From CAZGAQ01 sp964523405 (lineage in GTDB: Bacteria; Planctomycetota; Phycisphaerae; UBA1845; Fen-1342), in NCBI GenBank assembly GCA_964523405.1, contig CAZGAQ010000024.1, positions 17,552-81,551 on the forward strand: DNA of 64,000 bases, in the 5' to 3' direction. How positions within the stretch are numbered: position 1 is the stretch's first letter; each line of letters starts with the position of its first letter. The position numbers and the translations under genes were made by a program. Shown one piece after another: positions 37,627 to 45,066 of this stretch. The notes beneath the pieces were generated by a model that saw only the letters and a list, made by a program, of their open reading frames with translations, was not told the DNA's origin and searched no databases.

Positions 37627-38085
37627 CTACTCGCCCGGCCGCGTGATCCAGCGGTCGGTCGCGCGCTCGTAGCTCACGATTTCCTCGGGCTTGAAGAAGA
37701 GGGCAATTTCCTTGGCCGCCGTCTCCGGCCCATCGCTAGCGTGCACGAGGTTGTACTGCTGATCCAAGCCGAAATCGCCGCGAATCGTGCCGGGGGCGGC
37801 CTTGCGGCCATGCGTCGCGCCCAGCAGGTTACGGACGACGGCAATGGCCTCGGGGCCTTCGAGCACCGCGATGACGACCGGCCCGGCGGTCATGAAGTCG
37901 ACCAGGGCATCGTAGAAGGGCTTGCCGTGGTGCACTTCGTAATGCTGTTCGACCTGCTTCCGCGGCGACTTCTGGAGCTTGAGCGCGGCGAGCCGCAGGC
38001 CCTTGTCCTCGAAGCGCGTCAGGATGCGGCCGACCAGGTTTCGATTAACTGCGTCCGGCTTGAAGATAATCAGCGTTCGTTCCAT
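37627..38085 (-). CDS. ndk: Nucleoside diphosphate kinase
   Basis: 152 residues. Moves the gamma-phosphate of ATP to nucleoside diphosphates through a phospho-histidine, H115 in NLVHASDG. Other marks: the N-terminal TLIIFKPDAV, LVGRIL, and GATHGRKAAPGTIRGDFG. A GAGGA site precedes the ATG, and a TTGCGG-16-TACAAT promoter lies at 38121-38148. Transcribed divergently from a lipoprotein gene 99 bases away. Confidence 0.97.
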   Translation of the reverse strand: MERTLIIFKPDAVNRNLVGRILTRFEDKGLRLAALKLQKSPRKQVEQHYEVHHGKPFYDALVDFMTAGPVVIAVLEGPEAIAVVRNLLGATHGRKAAPGTIRGDFGLDQQYNLVHASDGPETAAKEIALFFKPEEIVSYERATDRWITRPGE

Positions 38086-38120
38086 GCACGGTCCTCATGC
38101 GTTATTCTCAAGGAGTGTGG

Positions 38121-38148
38121 ATTGTAGCGGGACCGGCGCGCGCCGCAA
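38121..38148 (-). promoter_or_regulatory. Promoter of ndk
   Basis: Read on the minus strand: TTGCGG (38148-38143), 16 bases, TACAAT (38126-38121). It gives a leader of about 30 bases. Confidence 0.5.
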
Positions 38149-38184
38149 AACCGCGTGCCGCTCGAACTTGTCGCCCGGGATCAT

Positions 38185-39150
38185 ATGCGGCGGCGTCATC
38201 TTTTTCGGCCCACCTGCTCGTTGGCCATCGTTCTGCTGGCGGCCGGCGGCTGCGCGGTTCTGCAGCCGGCGGAGGCGCGTCGCGCACAGGCCATCGCGGC
38301 GGCCGCCCAGCCGATTCTCGCGCTTGACCCCAACGCCTGCTGGACGGAGTGCTACAACCAGTTGCTCGCGTTTGGCCCGGACGCGCTCGCTTATCTCATG
38401 GCCCAGCCGGCCTTGACCCGCCCAGCCGCCCCCGACGACCTCGCGGTCCTGATGCATTTGTCGCTCGTGCGCGTGCTGGCGGCTCCGGGAACCGCACCGC
38501 GTCTGAGCGCGCAGGCCCTGGAAACGACGCTGGGCATTCTGCACTGCGATCCCAAGGTGGGGGGCGAGCGCCTCGGTACGGCTGTTCTTTCCGACCGGCC
38601 ACCGCCGCGGGCGTGGCTGGATCTGTATCCGGCGGACTTCGACCAGGCGCTGGCAGCGCGCGTCGACCTGGAGGCGGACCGCCAGCAGTTGCGCTCGTGG
38701 TGGGCCGCCCGCCAGGGCCAGCCGGAAGCGCCGCGGCTGGGCGCGCCGCTCGCTCCGCAGGTGGCCGATCTGTGGCGTGTGCTGGCGCGGCGCCCTGCGG
38801 ATCGGTGGTTCTATGGGCTGCAGGGGGAGCCGGTGCGCTGCGATGCGTGGACGCGCGGGTGTTTCGTGCTCTGCGGGGAACCCCCGCGCGCGCCGGCCCT
38901 GTTCGACCTGCCCACCTGGGACTACAACCTCGTGCGGGCCACGTGCATCTGGCTGGGCACCCAGCGCGATGCCACCATCGAGGCCCGGCTGGTTGAGCTG
39001 GTCGCCAGCCCCGACACAACCCTGGCCCACAACGCGTTGTTTGCGCTCCGCTACTCCCGCAATGAGCGCATCCGCGCGGTACTGAAGCGCTACGAGGCGC
39101 GCGAGACCGCGCCGCTGCAGCGCACGCGGGCCCCGTCCGCCGCGTTGTAG
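38185..39150 (+). CDS. Lipoprotein of unknown function
   Basis: 321 residues from ATG 38185. RRR-type n-region, hydrophobic core and LAAGGC lipobox (Cys23). The mature part is helical and leucine/alanine-rich. A C-terminal segment (ARLVELVASPDTTLAHNALFALRYSRNERIRAVLKRY) is split for reading: VELVASPDTTLAHNALFAL and RNERIRAVLKRY. It looks like a pair of HEAT-type repeats. Several cysteines (CWTECYNQ, CDAWTRGCFVLCG) could form disulfides. No family recognised. Confidence 0.7.
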   Translation: MRRRHLFRPTCSLAIVLLAAGGCAVLQPAEARRAQAIAAAAQPILALDPNACWTECYNQLLAFGPDALAYLMAQPALTRPAAPDDLAVLMHLSLVRVLAAPGTAPRLSAQALETTLGILHCDPKVGGERLGTAVLSDRPPPRAWLDLYPADFDQALAARVDLEADRQQLRSWWAARQGQPEAPRLGAPLAPQVADLWRVLARRPADRWFYGLQGEPVRCDAWTRGCFVLCGEPPRAPALFDLPTWDYNLVRATCIWLGTQRDATIEARLVELVASPDTTLAHNALFALRYSRNERIRAVLKRYEARETAPLQRTRAPSAAL

Positions 39151-39211
39151 CGCCTCCGCTCCGGACCGCGCATCCAGCGGCCGATTGTGCGCGCCCGGGG
39201 GCAATCCACGG

Positions 39212-39240
39212 TTCATTTCGGGCGGGGCTTCCGATATGCT
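39212..39240 (+). promoter_or_regulatory. Candidate promoter for the DUF4198-like/BNR operon
   Basis: TTCATT (39212-39217), 17-base spacer, TATGCT (39235-39240). Confidence 0.45.
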
Positions 39241-39274
39241 AGATTAGCGCCATGCCCCTCTCGAGGAGATGATC

Positions 39275-40114
39275 ATGTTCACGCGCTGCTCCCTGCTGTT
39301 CGCCCTGCTGGCAACGCCGGCCATCACGCTGGCCGGCCCCCCACCGGTCACCTACCTCGTCCCAAGCAAGTTCGTGGCGGAAGTCAACGACACGGTCGAC
39401 CTGCGGCTGGCGGTTGGCACGGCCAAAGGCGCTCAAGTTGCCGCCTGGCCCACCACACCGGTCGACTGGCTGTGCATCCGTGGCGGCGCCGTCCAGCAGA
39501 ACCGTCACGGCGTGCGTCCGTCCAAAACCGGTGACAATTCCGTGCCCGTGCCCATCGCGTCTGCCGGAGTGACGCTCATCGGGCTCGATTATCGACCGGT
39601 CGTGCTCACCATGACGGGCAGGGAGCTGAAGGCCTTTGTCGCGCAGCATGGGACGGACGAAGCGGCGCGGGCGAAGTCGCGCGACCTGAAGGACGACGCC
39701 CCGGTGCGCGTCCGGCACGTGGCCTCAGCGAAGACGCTGGTGCGGGCGAGCGGGCCGCGCAGTGCGGCGGACCGCGCCGGCGTCGCGACCAGTAAGGCCG
39801 GGCTGTTTGTCGAAATCCGCCCCATGTTCGATCCGACGCTGGCCAAGGTCGACGCGGACATCCCCGTGGTCGTGTACATCGAAGGTACCAAGATGACCGG
39901 AATCCAGGTGCAGGCCACAAGTCTCGCGGCCGCCGACACCGTCGCGTTCACAATCGACCGGGGCGGCATGGGTGATATTCACGTGTCGCATCCGGGCGTG
40001 TGGCGTGTGGAGGCGCACCACGCCGCGCCGCTGGCGCAGGACGGTCAGGCCGATTGGGTGATCTACAGCACGACCCTGACGTTTGAGATCCCGGCGCAAG
40101 GAGCCCAGTCATGA
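39275..40114 (+). CDS. Secreted DUF4198-like protein
   Basis: 279 residues with a cleavable signal (MFTRCSLLFALLATPAITLAG). A GAGGAG lies 6 bases before this ATG, which favours it over one 6 bases earlier. The body is beta-rich: FVAEVNDTVDLRLAVG at the start, then RPMFDPTLAKVDADIPVVVYIEG and a closing HPGVWRVEAHHAAP strand followed by DWVIYSTTLTFEIP. This order resembles DUF4198 / metal-uptake associated periplasmic proteins. The stop overlaps the BNR gene as ATGA, so the two products probably act together outside the cell. Confidence 0.7.
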   Translation: MFTRCSLLFALLATPAITLAGPPPVTYLVPSKFVAEVNDTVDLRLAVGTAKGAQVAAWPTTPVDWLCIRGGAVQQNRHGVRPSKTGDNSVPVPIASAGVTLIGLDYRPVVLTMTGRELKAFVAQHGTDEAARAKSRDLKDDAPVRVRHVASAKTLVRASGPRSAADRAGVATSKAGLFVEIRPMFDPTLAKVDADIPVVVYIEGTKMTGIQVQATSLAAADTVAFTIDRGGMGDIHVSHPGVWRVEAHHAAPLAQDGQADWVIYSTTLTFEIPAQGAQS

Positions 40115-42426
40115 GAGCCCTAACCCGCTGCGTATGCTCGACCGTCAGCGCTCTATGGCTGCTTGGCGCGAGCGGCAACTCGGACGCTCAGGCCACCGAA
40201 GTACTGGAGCTCGGTCCGGCACCCGTGATGGCCGGCTATTTCACCGGGCGCGTGTCGGCCGTCGTCTGCGACCCGGTCAACCCGGATCGCTATTTCATTG
40301 CGGGTGCGGACGGCGGCGTGTGGCGCACGCTCGATAGCGGCGAGACGTGGGCCCCGCTCACCGATTTCATGCCGACGACCGCCATGGGTGCGCTGGCCAT
40401 GGACCCACACGACCCCAACGTGATCTACGCTGGCACGGGCGAAGCGAACTACGCCCACCACTCCCGCTACGGCCTGGGGCTGTACAAGTCGACGGATGGA
40501 GGCGACAGCTGGGTCCAGTTGGCGCAGGACACGTTCGCGGGGCGCACCTTTGCCAAGCTCATCGTGCACCCGCAGAACACCCAGACGCTGTATGCGGCGA
40601 TGGCGCGCGCGGGCGGCTTTCCGGCGCTGTGTGCCGCCAAGGGTCATCCCGGCGCGAACGGCCCGGTGGGAGTCTTCCGTTCCGACGATGGCGGCGTGAG
40701 TTGGCAGTTGCTGGCCGGTGGTTTGCCCGCGGAGGCCGCAACGGATCTGTCATTGGACGCCACCCAACCCAACGTCCTGTATGCCGCCATCGGGCACATC
40801 TTCGGCAGTCCGGCCAACGGCATCTACAAATCCAGCGACGGCGGCACAACCTGGACGCGGCTGGCGGGCGGGCTGCCGACCGCGAACGTCGGGCGCATCA
40901 GCGTGGCCGTGGCGCCGAGCCAGTCGAGCCGCGTGTACGCGCTGGTCACGAATGCCGCCGCGGAGGACGGAGGCAACGCCAGCCAGCTGGGCGCCTACCG
41001 GAGCGACGATGGCGGGGACACCTGGACGAGCCTGCCGCTGCCGAGCATCCAGGCCACGTACGGCTGGTACCTGTCGTTTGTGAGCGTGCGGCCGACGGAT
41101 GCCGACTTCGTGGTCATGGGCGGGCTCAACCTGTACTACTCGAGCAATGCGGGCGCGACCTGGTACAACATCACGCCGCCGCACGTGGACATGCACGCGG
41201 CGGCGTGGGACAGCGCTGGCCGACTGGTCGTTGGCGACGACGGCGGAGTGCACCGCACACCGGACTTTGGTGGCGGGTGGGCCCGGCTGACACTGGGCGT
41301 CGGCCTGATCCAGTTCTATGCGGGCCTCTCCACCCACCCGACGGACGAGTATGCGCTGCTGGGGGGCACGCAGGACAACGGCTCGATCCTGCGCGGTGAC
41401 GATTCGCAGACCTGGTACCAGGGGCTGGGGGGAGATGGCGGCTGGACCCAGATTGACCAGGCCAATCCAATGCGGATGTTCGTGGAATTTCAGGGCACGG
41501 GTAACCTGTACCGTTCCACGAACGCGGGGGGCTCCTTCAACCGTATCAACCGAGGCATCACGACGACGGACCGCAATTGCTTCATGCCGCCCTACCTCAT
41601 CGCACCGGGCGACTCATCCGTCATGTTGTATGCCACGCACCGTCTGTACCGCACAGTCAACGGAGGCTCCGACTGGTCGGGCTGGTCGGGCGACCTGACG
41701 CCCGGCACCGGCTCGATCCGCAGCCTCGCCATCGCCCCCTCCGATGCCAATGTCGTGTACGTGGTGACGACCGAGGGCACCATGCAGCGCTCGGCGGACG
41801 GCGGTGCGACGTTCCAACCGATCGCCAGCAACGTCGCCGGCTGGTCCCGGGTGACGCGCGAGCTCTATGTCCATCCCACGGACCCCAACACGGTCTACCA
41901 CGCCGTCGGCGGTTTCGGTACACCACAGGTGCGCCGCACGACGGACGGCGGACAGACCTGGCAGTCGTTGGCAGCGAGTTTTCCGAACGTGCCGGCCAAC
42001 GCCGTTGCGGTCGACGTGCGGACGGCGACGCCGGTGATCTATGTCGGCGCGGATGACGGCTTGTACCGGTCCGTGAACGAAGGCGTTACGTGGGCGCGCT
42101 ATGGACGCGGGCTGCCGCACGCGCCTGTCATTGACCTGCGCCTCGAGCCGGCGCGCGGGCGCCTGATCGCGGCAACGCAAGGTCGCGGGGCGTGGCAGGT
42201 CCCGTTGGCCTGCGTCGGCGACTGCAACTGTGATGGGCTCGTGAACTGGCGCGATATTGACTACCTCGTGGCCGCGATGAACGACAACTTCGCCGGCTGG
42301 GCCGCGGCCTTCGCGCCGAGCCAACCGAGCTGTTCGTACGCCAATAACGACATAACGGGCGATGGACTCGTCAACTGGCGCGACATCGATCCGTTCATCA
42401 CGGTCATGAACACGACGTGCCCCTAG
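40111..42426 (+). CDS. Secreted BNR/sortilin-type propeller protein with C-terminal dockerin-like domain
   Basis: 771 residues with an N-terminal signal. The bulk is a series of BNR/Asp-box repeats (for example STDGGDSWVQL, SDDGGVSWQLL, SSDGGTTWTRL, SDDGGDTWTSL, TTDGGQTWQSL), as in sortilin and glycosidase propellers. The last 74 residues form a dockerin-like EF-hand pair with two copies of DGLVNWRDID, preceded by GDCNCD. This C-terminal module is characteristic of secreted proteins of Phycisphaerae. No glycosidase catalytic residues are recognisable, so binding is more likely than hydrolysis. AAGGAG lies 7 bases before the ATG; coupled to the gene before it. Confidence 0.9.
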   Translation: MRALTRCVCSTVSALWLLGASGNSDAQATEVLELGPAPVMAGYFTGRVSAVVCDPVNPDRYFIAGADGGVWRTLDSGETWAPLTDFMPTTAMGALAMDPHDPNVIYAGTGEANYAHHSRYGLGLYKSTDGGDSWVQLAQDTFAGRTFAKLIVHPQNTQTLYAAMARAGGFPALCAAKGHPGANGPVGVFRSDDGGVSWQLLAGGLPAEAATDLSLDATQPNVLYAAIGHIFGSPANGIYKSSDGGTTWTRLAGGLPTANVGRISVAVAPSQSSRVYALVTNAAAEDGGNASQLGAYRSDDGGDTWTSLPLPSIQATYGWYLSFVSVRPTDADFVVMGGLNLYYSSNAGATWYNITPPHVDMHAAAWDSAGRLVVGDDGGVHRTPDFGGGWARLTLGVGLIQFYAGLSTHPTDEYALLGGTQDNGSILRGDDSQTWYQGLGGDGGWTQIDQANPMRMFVEFQGTGNLYRSTNAGGSFNRINRGITTTDRNCFMPPYLIAPGDSSVMLYATHRLYRTVNGGSDWSGWSGDLTPGTGSIRSLAIAPSDANVVYVVTTEGTMQRSADGGATFQPIASNVAGWSRVTRELYVHPTDPNTVYHAVGGFGTPQVRRTTDGGQTWQSLAASFPNVPANAVAVDVRTATPVIYVGADDGLYRSVNEGVTWARYGRGLPHAPVIDLRLEPARGRLIAATQGRGAWQVPLACVGDCNCDGLVNWRDIDYLVAAMNDNFAGWAAAFAPSQPSCSYANNDITGDGLVNWRDIDPFITVMNTTCP

Positions 42427-42478
42427 GCGCGACGTGGCCGGTGGCATCGAGGCGTATGTCCGGCTGACGGGGTGCCGC

Positions 42479-42484
42479 TATACT
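42479..42484 (+). promoter_or_regulatory. -10 element that would make the YceH-like mRNA leaderless
   Basis: TATACT lies only 6 bases before the ATG at 42491, so transcription would start at or next to the initiation codon. No ribosome site is present and no clear -35 is seen. Confidence 0.35.
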
Positions 42485-42490
42485 GCCGCC

Positions 42491-43198
42491 ATGATGGAAA
42501 CATTGAGCGAAATCGAACGGCGCGTCTTGGGCGTCCTCTTGGAGAAGGCGCTGGCGCAGCCGCAGTATTACCCGATGACGACCAACGCCATCGTGGCCGC
42601 CTGCAACCAGAAGAGCAACCGTGACCCGATCATGGAACTGGACGAGGAGGCGGTCTGGAATGCGCTGGAGGTGTTGCGCGCTGCGGGCCTGGTGTCGCGG
42701 CTCATGCCGGGCGGGGCGTCGCGCGTCGAACGTTTCAAACACGAGGCCAAGGAGCTGCTCGGCTGGGAGAAGCCGCAACGGGCCGTCATGGCGGAGTTGC
42801 TGCTGCGCGGTCCGCAGACGGTGGGTGAATTGCGCGGGCGGTGCGGACGGCTGTACGCATTTGAAAACACGGAGGCGGTCAGTGCCGTGCTCGAGAGCCT
42901 GGCGCAGATGACGCCGGCGCGTGTCGCCCTACTGCCGCGCGCTCCGGGGCAGTCCGCACCGCGCTATGCGCACCGCCTCTATCCGCCGGGCGAATGGGCG
43001 CAACTGACCGCGGGCGGAGCCGAGACACCGGGTCCGATGTCGGCGGGTCCGGCGACGCAAATCGTCGCGGCGTCGTCGGGCGTGGACACGGGCGCGTGGC
43101 GCGAGGAGTTGGAAGCGTTGCAGGGGGAGGTGGCCGAGTTGCACCAGGAGCTGGCCGAGTTGCGGCAACGGCTGGCACGGCTGGAGGGCGGGGCCTAG
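42491..43198 (+). CDS. DUF480 (YceH-like) protein
   Basis: 235 residues. Tandem winged-helix DUF480 domain (about 1-170): LSEIERRVLGVLLEKALAQP, YYPMTTNAIVAACNQKSNRDP and ELLLRGPQTVGELRGR are diagnostic. The C-terminus (about 195-235) adds a short coiled coil (ELEALQGEVAELHQELAELRQRL split as ELEALQGEVAEL and HQELAELRQRL). The DUF480 fold suggests DNA binding, but no function is proven. The ATG at 42491 has no Shine-Dalgarno and sits at the expected start of transcription. Confidence 0.92.
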   Translation: MMETLSEIERRVLGVLLEKALAQPQYYPMTTNAIVAACNQKSNRDPIMELDEEAVWNALEVLRAAGLVSRLMPGGASRVERFKHEAKELLGWEKPQRAVMAELLLRGPQTVGELRGRCGRLYAFENTEAVSAVLESLAQMTPARVALLPRAPGQSAPRYAHRLYPPGEWAQLTAGGAETPGPMSAGPATQIVAASSGVDTGAWREELEALQGEVAELHQELAELRQRLARLEGGA

Positions 43199-43265
43199 CT
43201 GGTGAAGACGCGGTCTCTGGGCGGCGCAGGGCGTCACCGGAGACTCTGAACTGGGCGGCCCCGAA

Positions 43266-43287
43266 CGTCGGCGATGGAAGGCCGACG
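43266..43287. repeat. REP-like palindromic repeat, copy 2
   Basis: CGTCGGC (43266-43272) / GCCGACG (43281-43287), 8-base loop, in the same left-to-right sense as the copy at 26402. Both begin AACGTCGGC and continue CGACGCT. Confidence 0.45.
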
Positions 43288-43341
43288 CTGCTTCGCGATC
43301 GGGCTGGCAACGCAACCGCAATGGCACCGGCGCAATCAAGC

Positions 43342-43371
43342 GGCCCGCCGCAACGTGTGTCGCGGCGGGCC
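43342..43371 (-). terminator. Terminator of the candidate RNA (and possibly of YceH from the other side)
   Basis: Perfect 10-bp stem GGCCCGCCGC / GCGGCGGGCC with a 10-base loop. On the plus strand it is followed by TATTTC, which would also serve the DUF480 gene; on the minus strand by GCTTGATTG, a weaker U-run. Confidence 0.6.
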
Positions 43372-43643
43372 TATTTCAGTCGGCTGCAGAGATGGCAGCC
43401 ACGTTCGCTGCGATCAATGCAGCCTACGGTTTATCACCCTTCACGGATCACCTCCTTTCAGAGACGGGCACTTCCCCGCGCGGGGCTTGGTGATCAGGCA
43501 CCGCTCGGGGCCTCGTCCCGTCCGCCGACCGTCGCCGACGGACACAACGCGCGACGACACACATCGTCGCTCGGCCGGGTCGCGTGGCGTGGGCTACCCC
43601 AACCCAGGCTTTATGGAGCGCCCGTGCGCTCGTTGACCCTGCA
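43342..43643 (-). ncRNA. Candidate structured RNA carrying a complete anti-anti-Shine-Dalgarno
   Basis: About 300 bases between a minus-strand promoter (43649-43676) and a terminator (43342-43371). It contains hairpins GCGACGA/TCGTCGC, a 10-bp GTCCGTCGGC/GTCGGCGGAC stem with wobble pairs, CCCCGC/GCGGGG and two GGCTGC/GCAGCC stems. At 43459-43445 it reads GAAAGGAGGTGATCC, the complement of the 16S rRNA 3' tail. An upstream GATCACC (43495-43489) can pair with its GGTGATC (43452-43446). A GTG directly follows and opens a six-codon ORF ending in TAG. I know no family with this layout. It may be a leader with regulated translation, or a trans-acting RNA that binds ribosomes. Confidence 0.5.
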
Positions 43644-43648
43644 CCCTA

Positions 43649-43676
43649 ATTATCGCAAACCGGAGGGACGAATCAA
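43649..43676 (-). promoter_or_regulatory. Promoter of the candidate RNA
   Basis: Read on the minus strand: TTGATT (43676-43671), 16 bases, GATAAT (43654-43649). Start of transcription is expected near 43642. It lies just past the stop codon of the minus-strand gene at 43716. Confidence 0.5.
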
Positions 43677-43715
43677 GCTTTTCTATATGGCAATTGCTGC
43701 GCGAAGCGCATTCGC

Positions 43716-44900
43716 TTACGCCGGACGCCGGGCGCCGCTTTTCTCGGCCGCCTCGTCCTTCACCGGCTTGGCGTCCGGTAGCGGCTGGCCCTTCTCGTCG
43801 TATGAATTGAAGTTGTAGATGTATTCCCACCAATTGTGGAGACGACCGTCCTCTTTGCTGACGCCGGGCGCCTTGGGCACGTGGGTGAACCACCACCGGA
43901 TATAGTTGCGGTGATAGTGCGGTTTGCCGTCCGGCAGCTTGTGCGGCCCAGCCCACTCCACACAGTTGAACGTCCGCTTCTTGCCGGTCAGGTTCGGGAA
44001 ATCCAGCCAGTCGTCGGCCGTGCTTTCCACCTGCCGCGGGTTCGCGTAGTCGTAGTCCTTTTCGCCGTTCGGCGGATAGTGACACGTGCCGACGGCGGCC
44101 GTGCCCGATTGCTTGAGGTTTGCGGCGAATTTCGCCCACGTGCTCGTGAGCGCGTCGACTTTCCAGCCGCCGGAGATGCGCGACATCGTCGCCTCGGTGC
44201 GATGGCACTGGTCCTCCAGCATCTCGGCCACGCTGCGCTCGATATTGAAGCCCATGATCACGAAGCGCCGCTTGCACGGGATCTGGTCATAGGGCGCGCC
44301 GTTGACGTCGAAGGCGCCGGGACCGATCATGCAGGCCTCCCAGCAGCCCCAGTACGGCATGGCCATCATCCACACTTCGTCGACCGCACCGCTCTCGACG
44401 CGGCGTGCCAGGTCGAATTCCTTGACGAAGTTTGCATAATCGATCCCGTCGGGCTGGTGCCAGGCGTCGGCCTTGCGCGTCCCCGCCTTCAGACCCTTCA
44501 GGTAGTCCTCCGGTGTGTACGTGTAGCCGTCCTGCTTTTTCGCAAAACGGCGCGCAATCACCCATTCGACGATCTCCGGCTGCACGTAGCCGCCGCTAGC
44601 CGCGACGAGATCATCCATGTAGCCCTGCGCCAGCGGAATCGGATCGTTCCAGCCGGCCACCTCGCGCAGCCCCTTGTCGGGCGCATCCGGCTTGTCGGGA
44701 GCGTACACCTTGCCCGGAATCGTGGGGTTGAACTCAACCACGAGGACCTTGATCCTCAGCGGCTTTTGATCGTGGGCGACCTTGTCCGGAGCCTTCGCCT
44801 TGGGGGTTTTCTCCACGGGGAGTTTTTCGACATCGCCGGCGGCCAGGGCCGCGGAGGCGCCTAGCAGGACAGCCAGCAGGATAGGGAGGGGTTTGCGCAT
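43716..44900 (-). CDS. Secreted protein of unknown function
   Basis: 394 residues from ATG 44900 (AAAGGAA upstream). Signal peptide MRKPLPILLAVLLGASAALAAG, then a Lys/Pro-rich linker. The mature protein contains LRIKVLVVEFNPTIPG, VDEVWMMAMPYWGCWEACMIGPGAF (split: VDEVWMMAMPYWG and CWEACMIGPGAF), a CKRRFVIMGFNIERSV strand, TCHYPPNGEKDYDY, and an aromatic WWFTHVPKAPG and WWEYIYNFNSYD near the C-terminus. The conserved Trp, Cys and His clusters suggest an enzyme or carbohydrate-binding protein, but I recognise no family. Ends in a short charged tail. Confidence 0.75.
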   Translation of the reverse strand: MRKPLPILLAVLLGASAALAAGDVEKLPVEKTPKAKAPDKVAHDQKPLRIKVLVVEFNPTIPGKVYAPDKPDAPDKGLREVAGWNDPIPLAQGYMDDLVAASGGYVQPEIVEWVIARRFAKKQDGYTYTPEDYLKGLKAGTRKADAWHQPDGIDYANFVKEFDLARRVESGAVDEVWMMAMPYWGCWEACMIGPGAFDVNGAPYDQIPCKRRFVIMGFNIERSVAEMLEDQCHRTEATMSRISGGWKVDALTSTWAKFAANLKQSGTAAVGTCHYPPNGEKDYDYANPRQVESTADDWLDFPNLTGKKRTFNCVEWAGPHKLPDGKPHYHRNYIRWWFTHVPKAPGVSKEDGRLHNWWEYIYNFNSYDEKGQPLPDAKPVKDEAAEKSGARRPA

Positions 44901-45066
44901 AGATAGGTTCCTTTGCAGAAGAGCGCGAACAGGGGGCGTGAACCGGTTCATCGCGCCCCATCATACCGGGAGAATCGCACCTCGCCACCCCGTCCACCCC
45001 GCCCGTTTGGCGTACATCCGGACCGCGCGGCCGCACCGCAACCGACGGTTGGGCGGTCTTCGTGCC

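Larger units (their letters stand above)
43199..43715. other. Convergent intergenic region holding a candidate RNA gene
   Basis: 517 bases with no protein gene longer than a few codons on either strand that I can support. It contains a REP-like palindrome, and on the minus strand a promoter, a structured segment with a strong ribosome-binding-like sequence, and a terminator; see the separate entries. Confidence 0.6.

Noticed and set aside
43445..43459. GGATCACCTCCTTTC read as the 3' end of a 16S rRNA gene on the plus strand
   Set aside because: The bases before it show no 16S helix 45 or other rRNA sequence. The minus-strand reading as an extended ribosome-binding site fits better.
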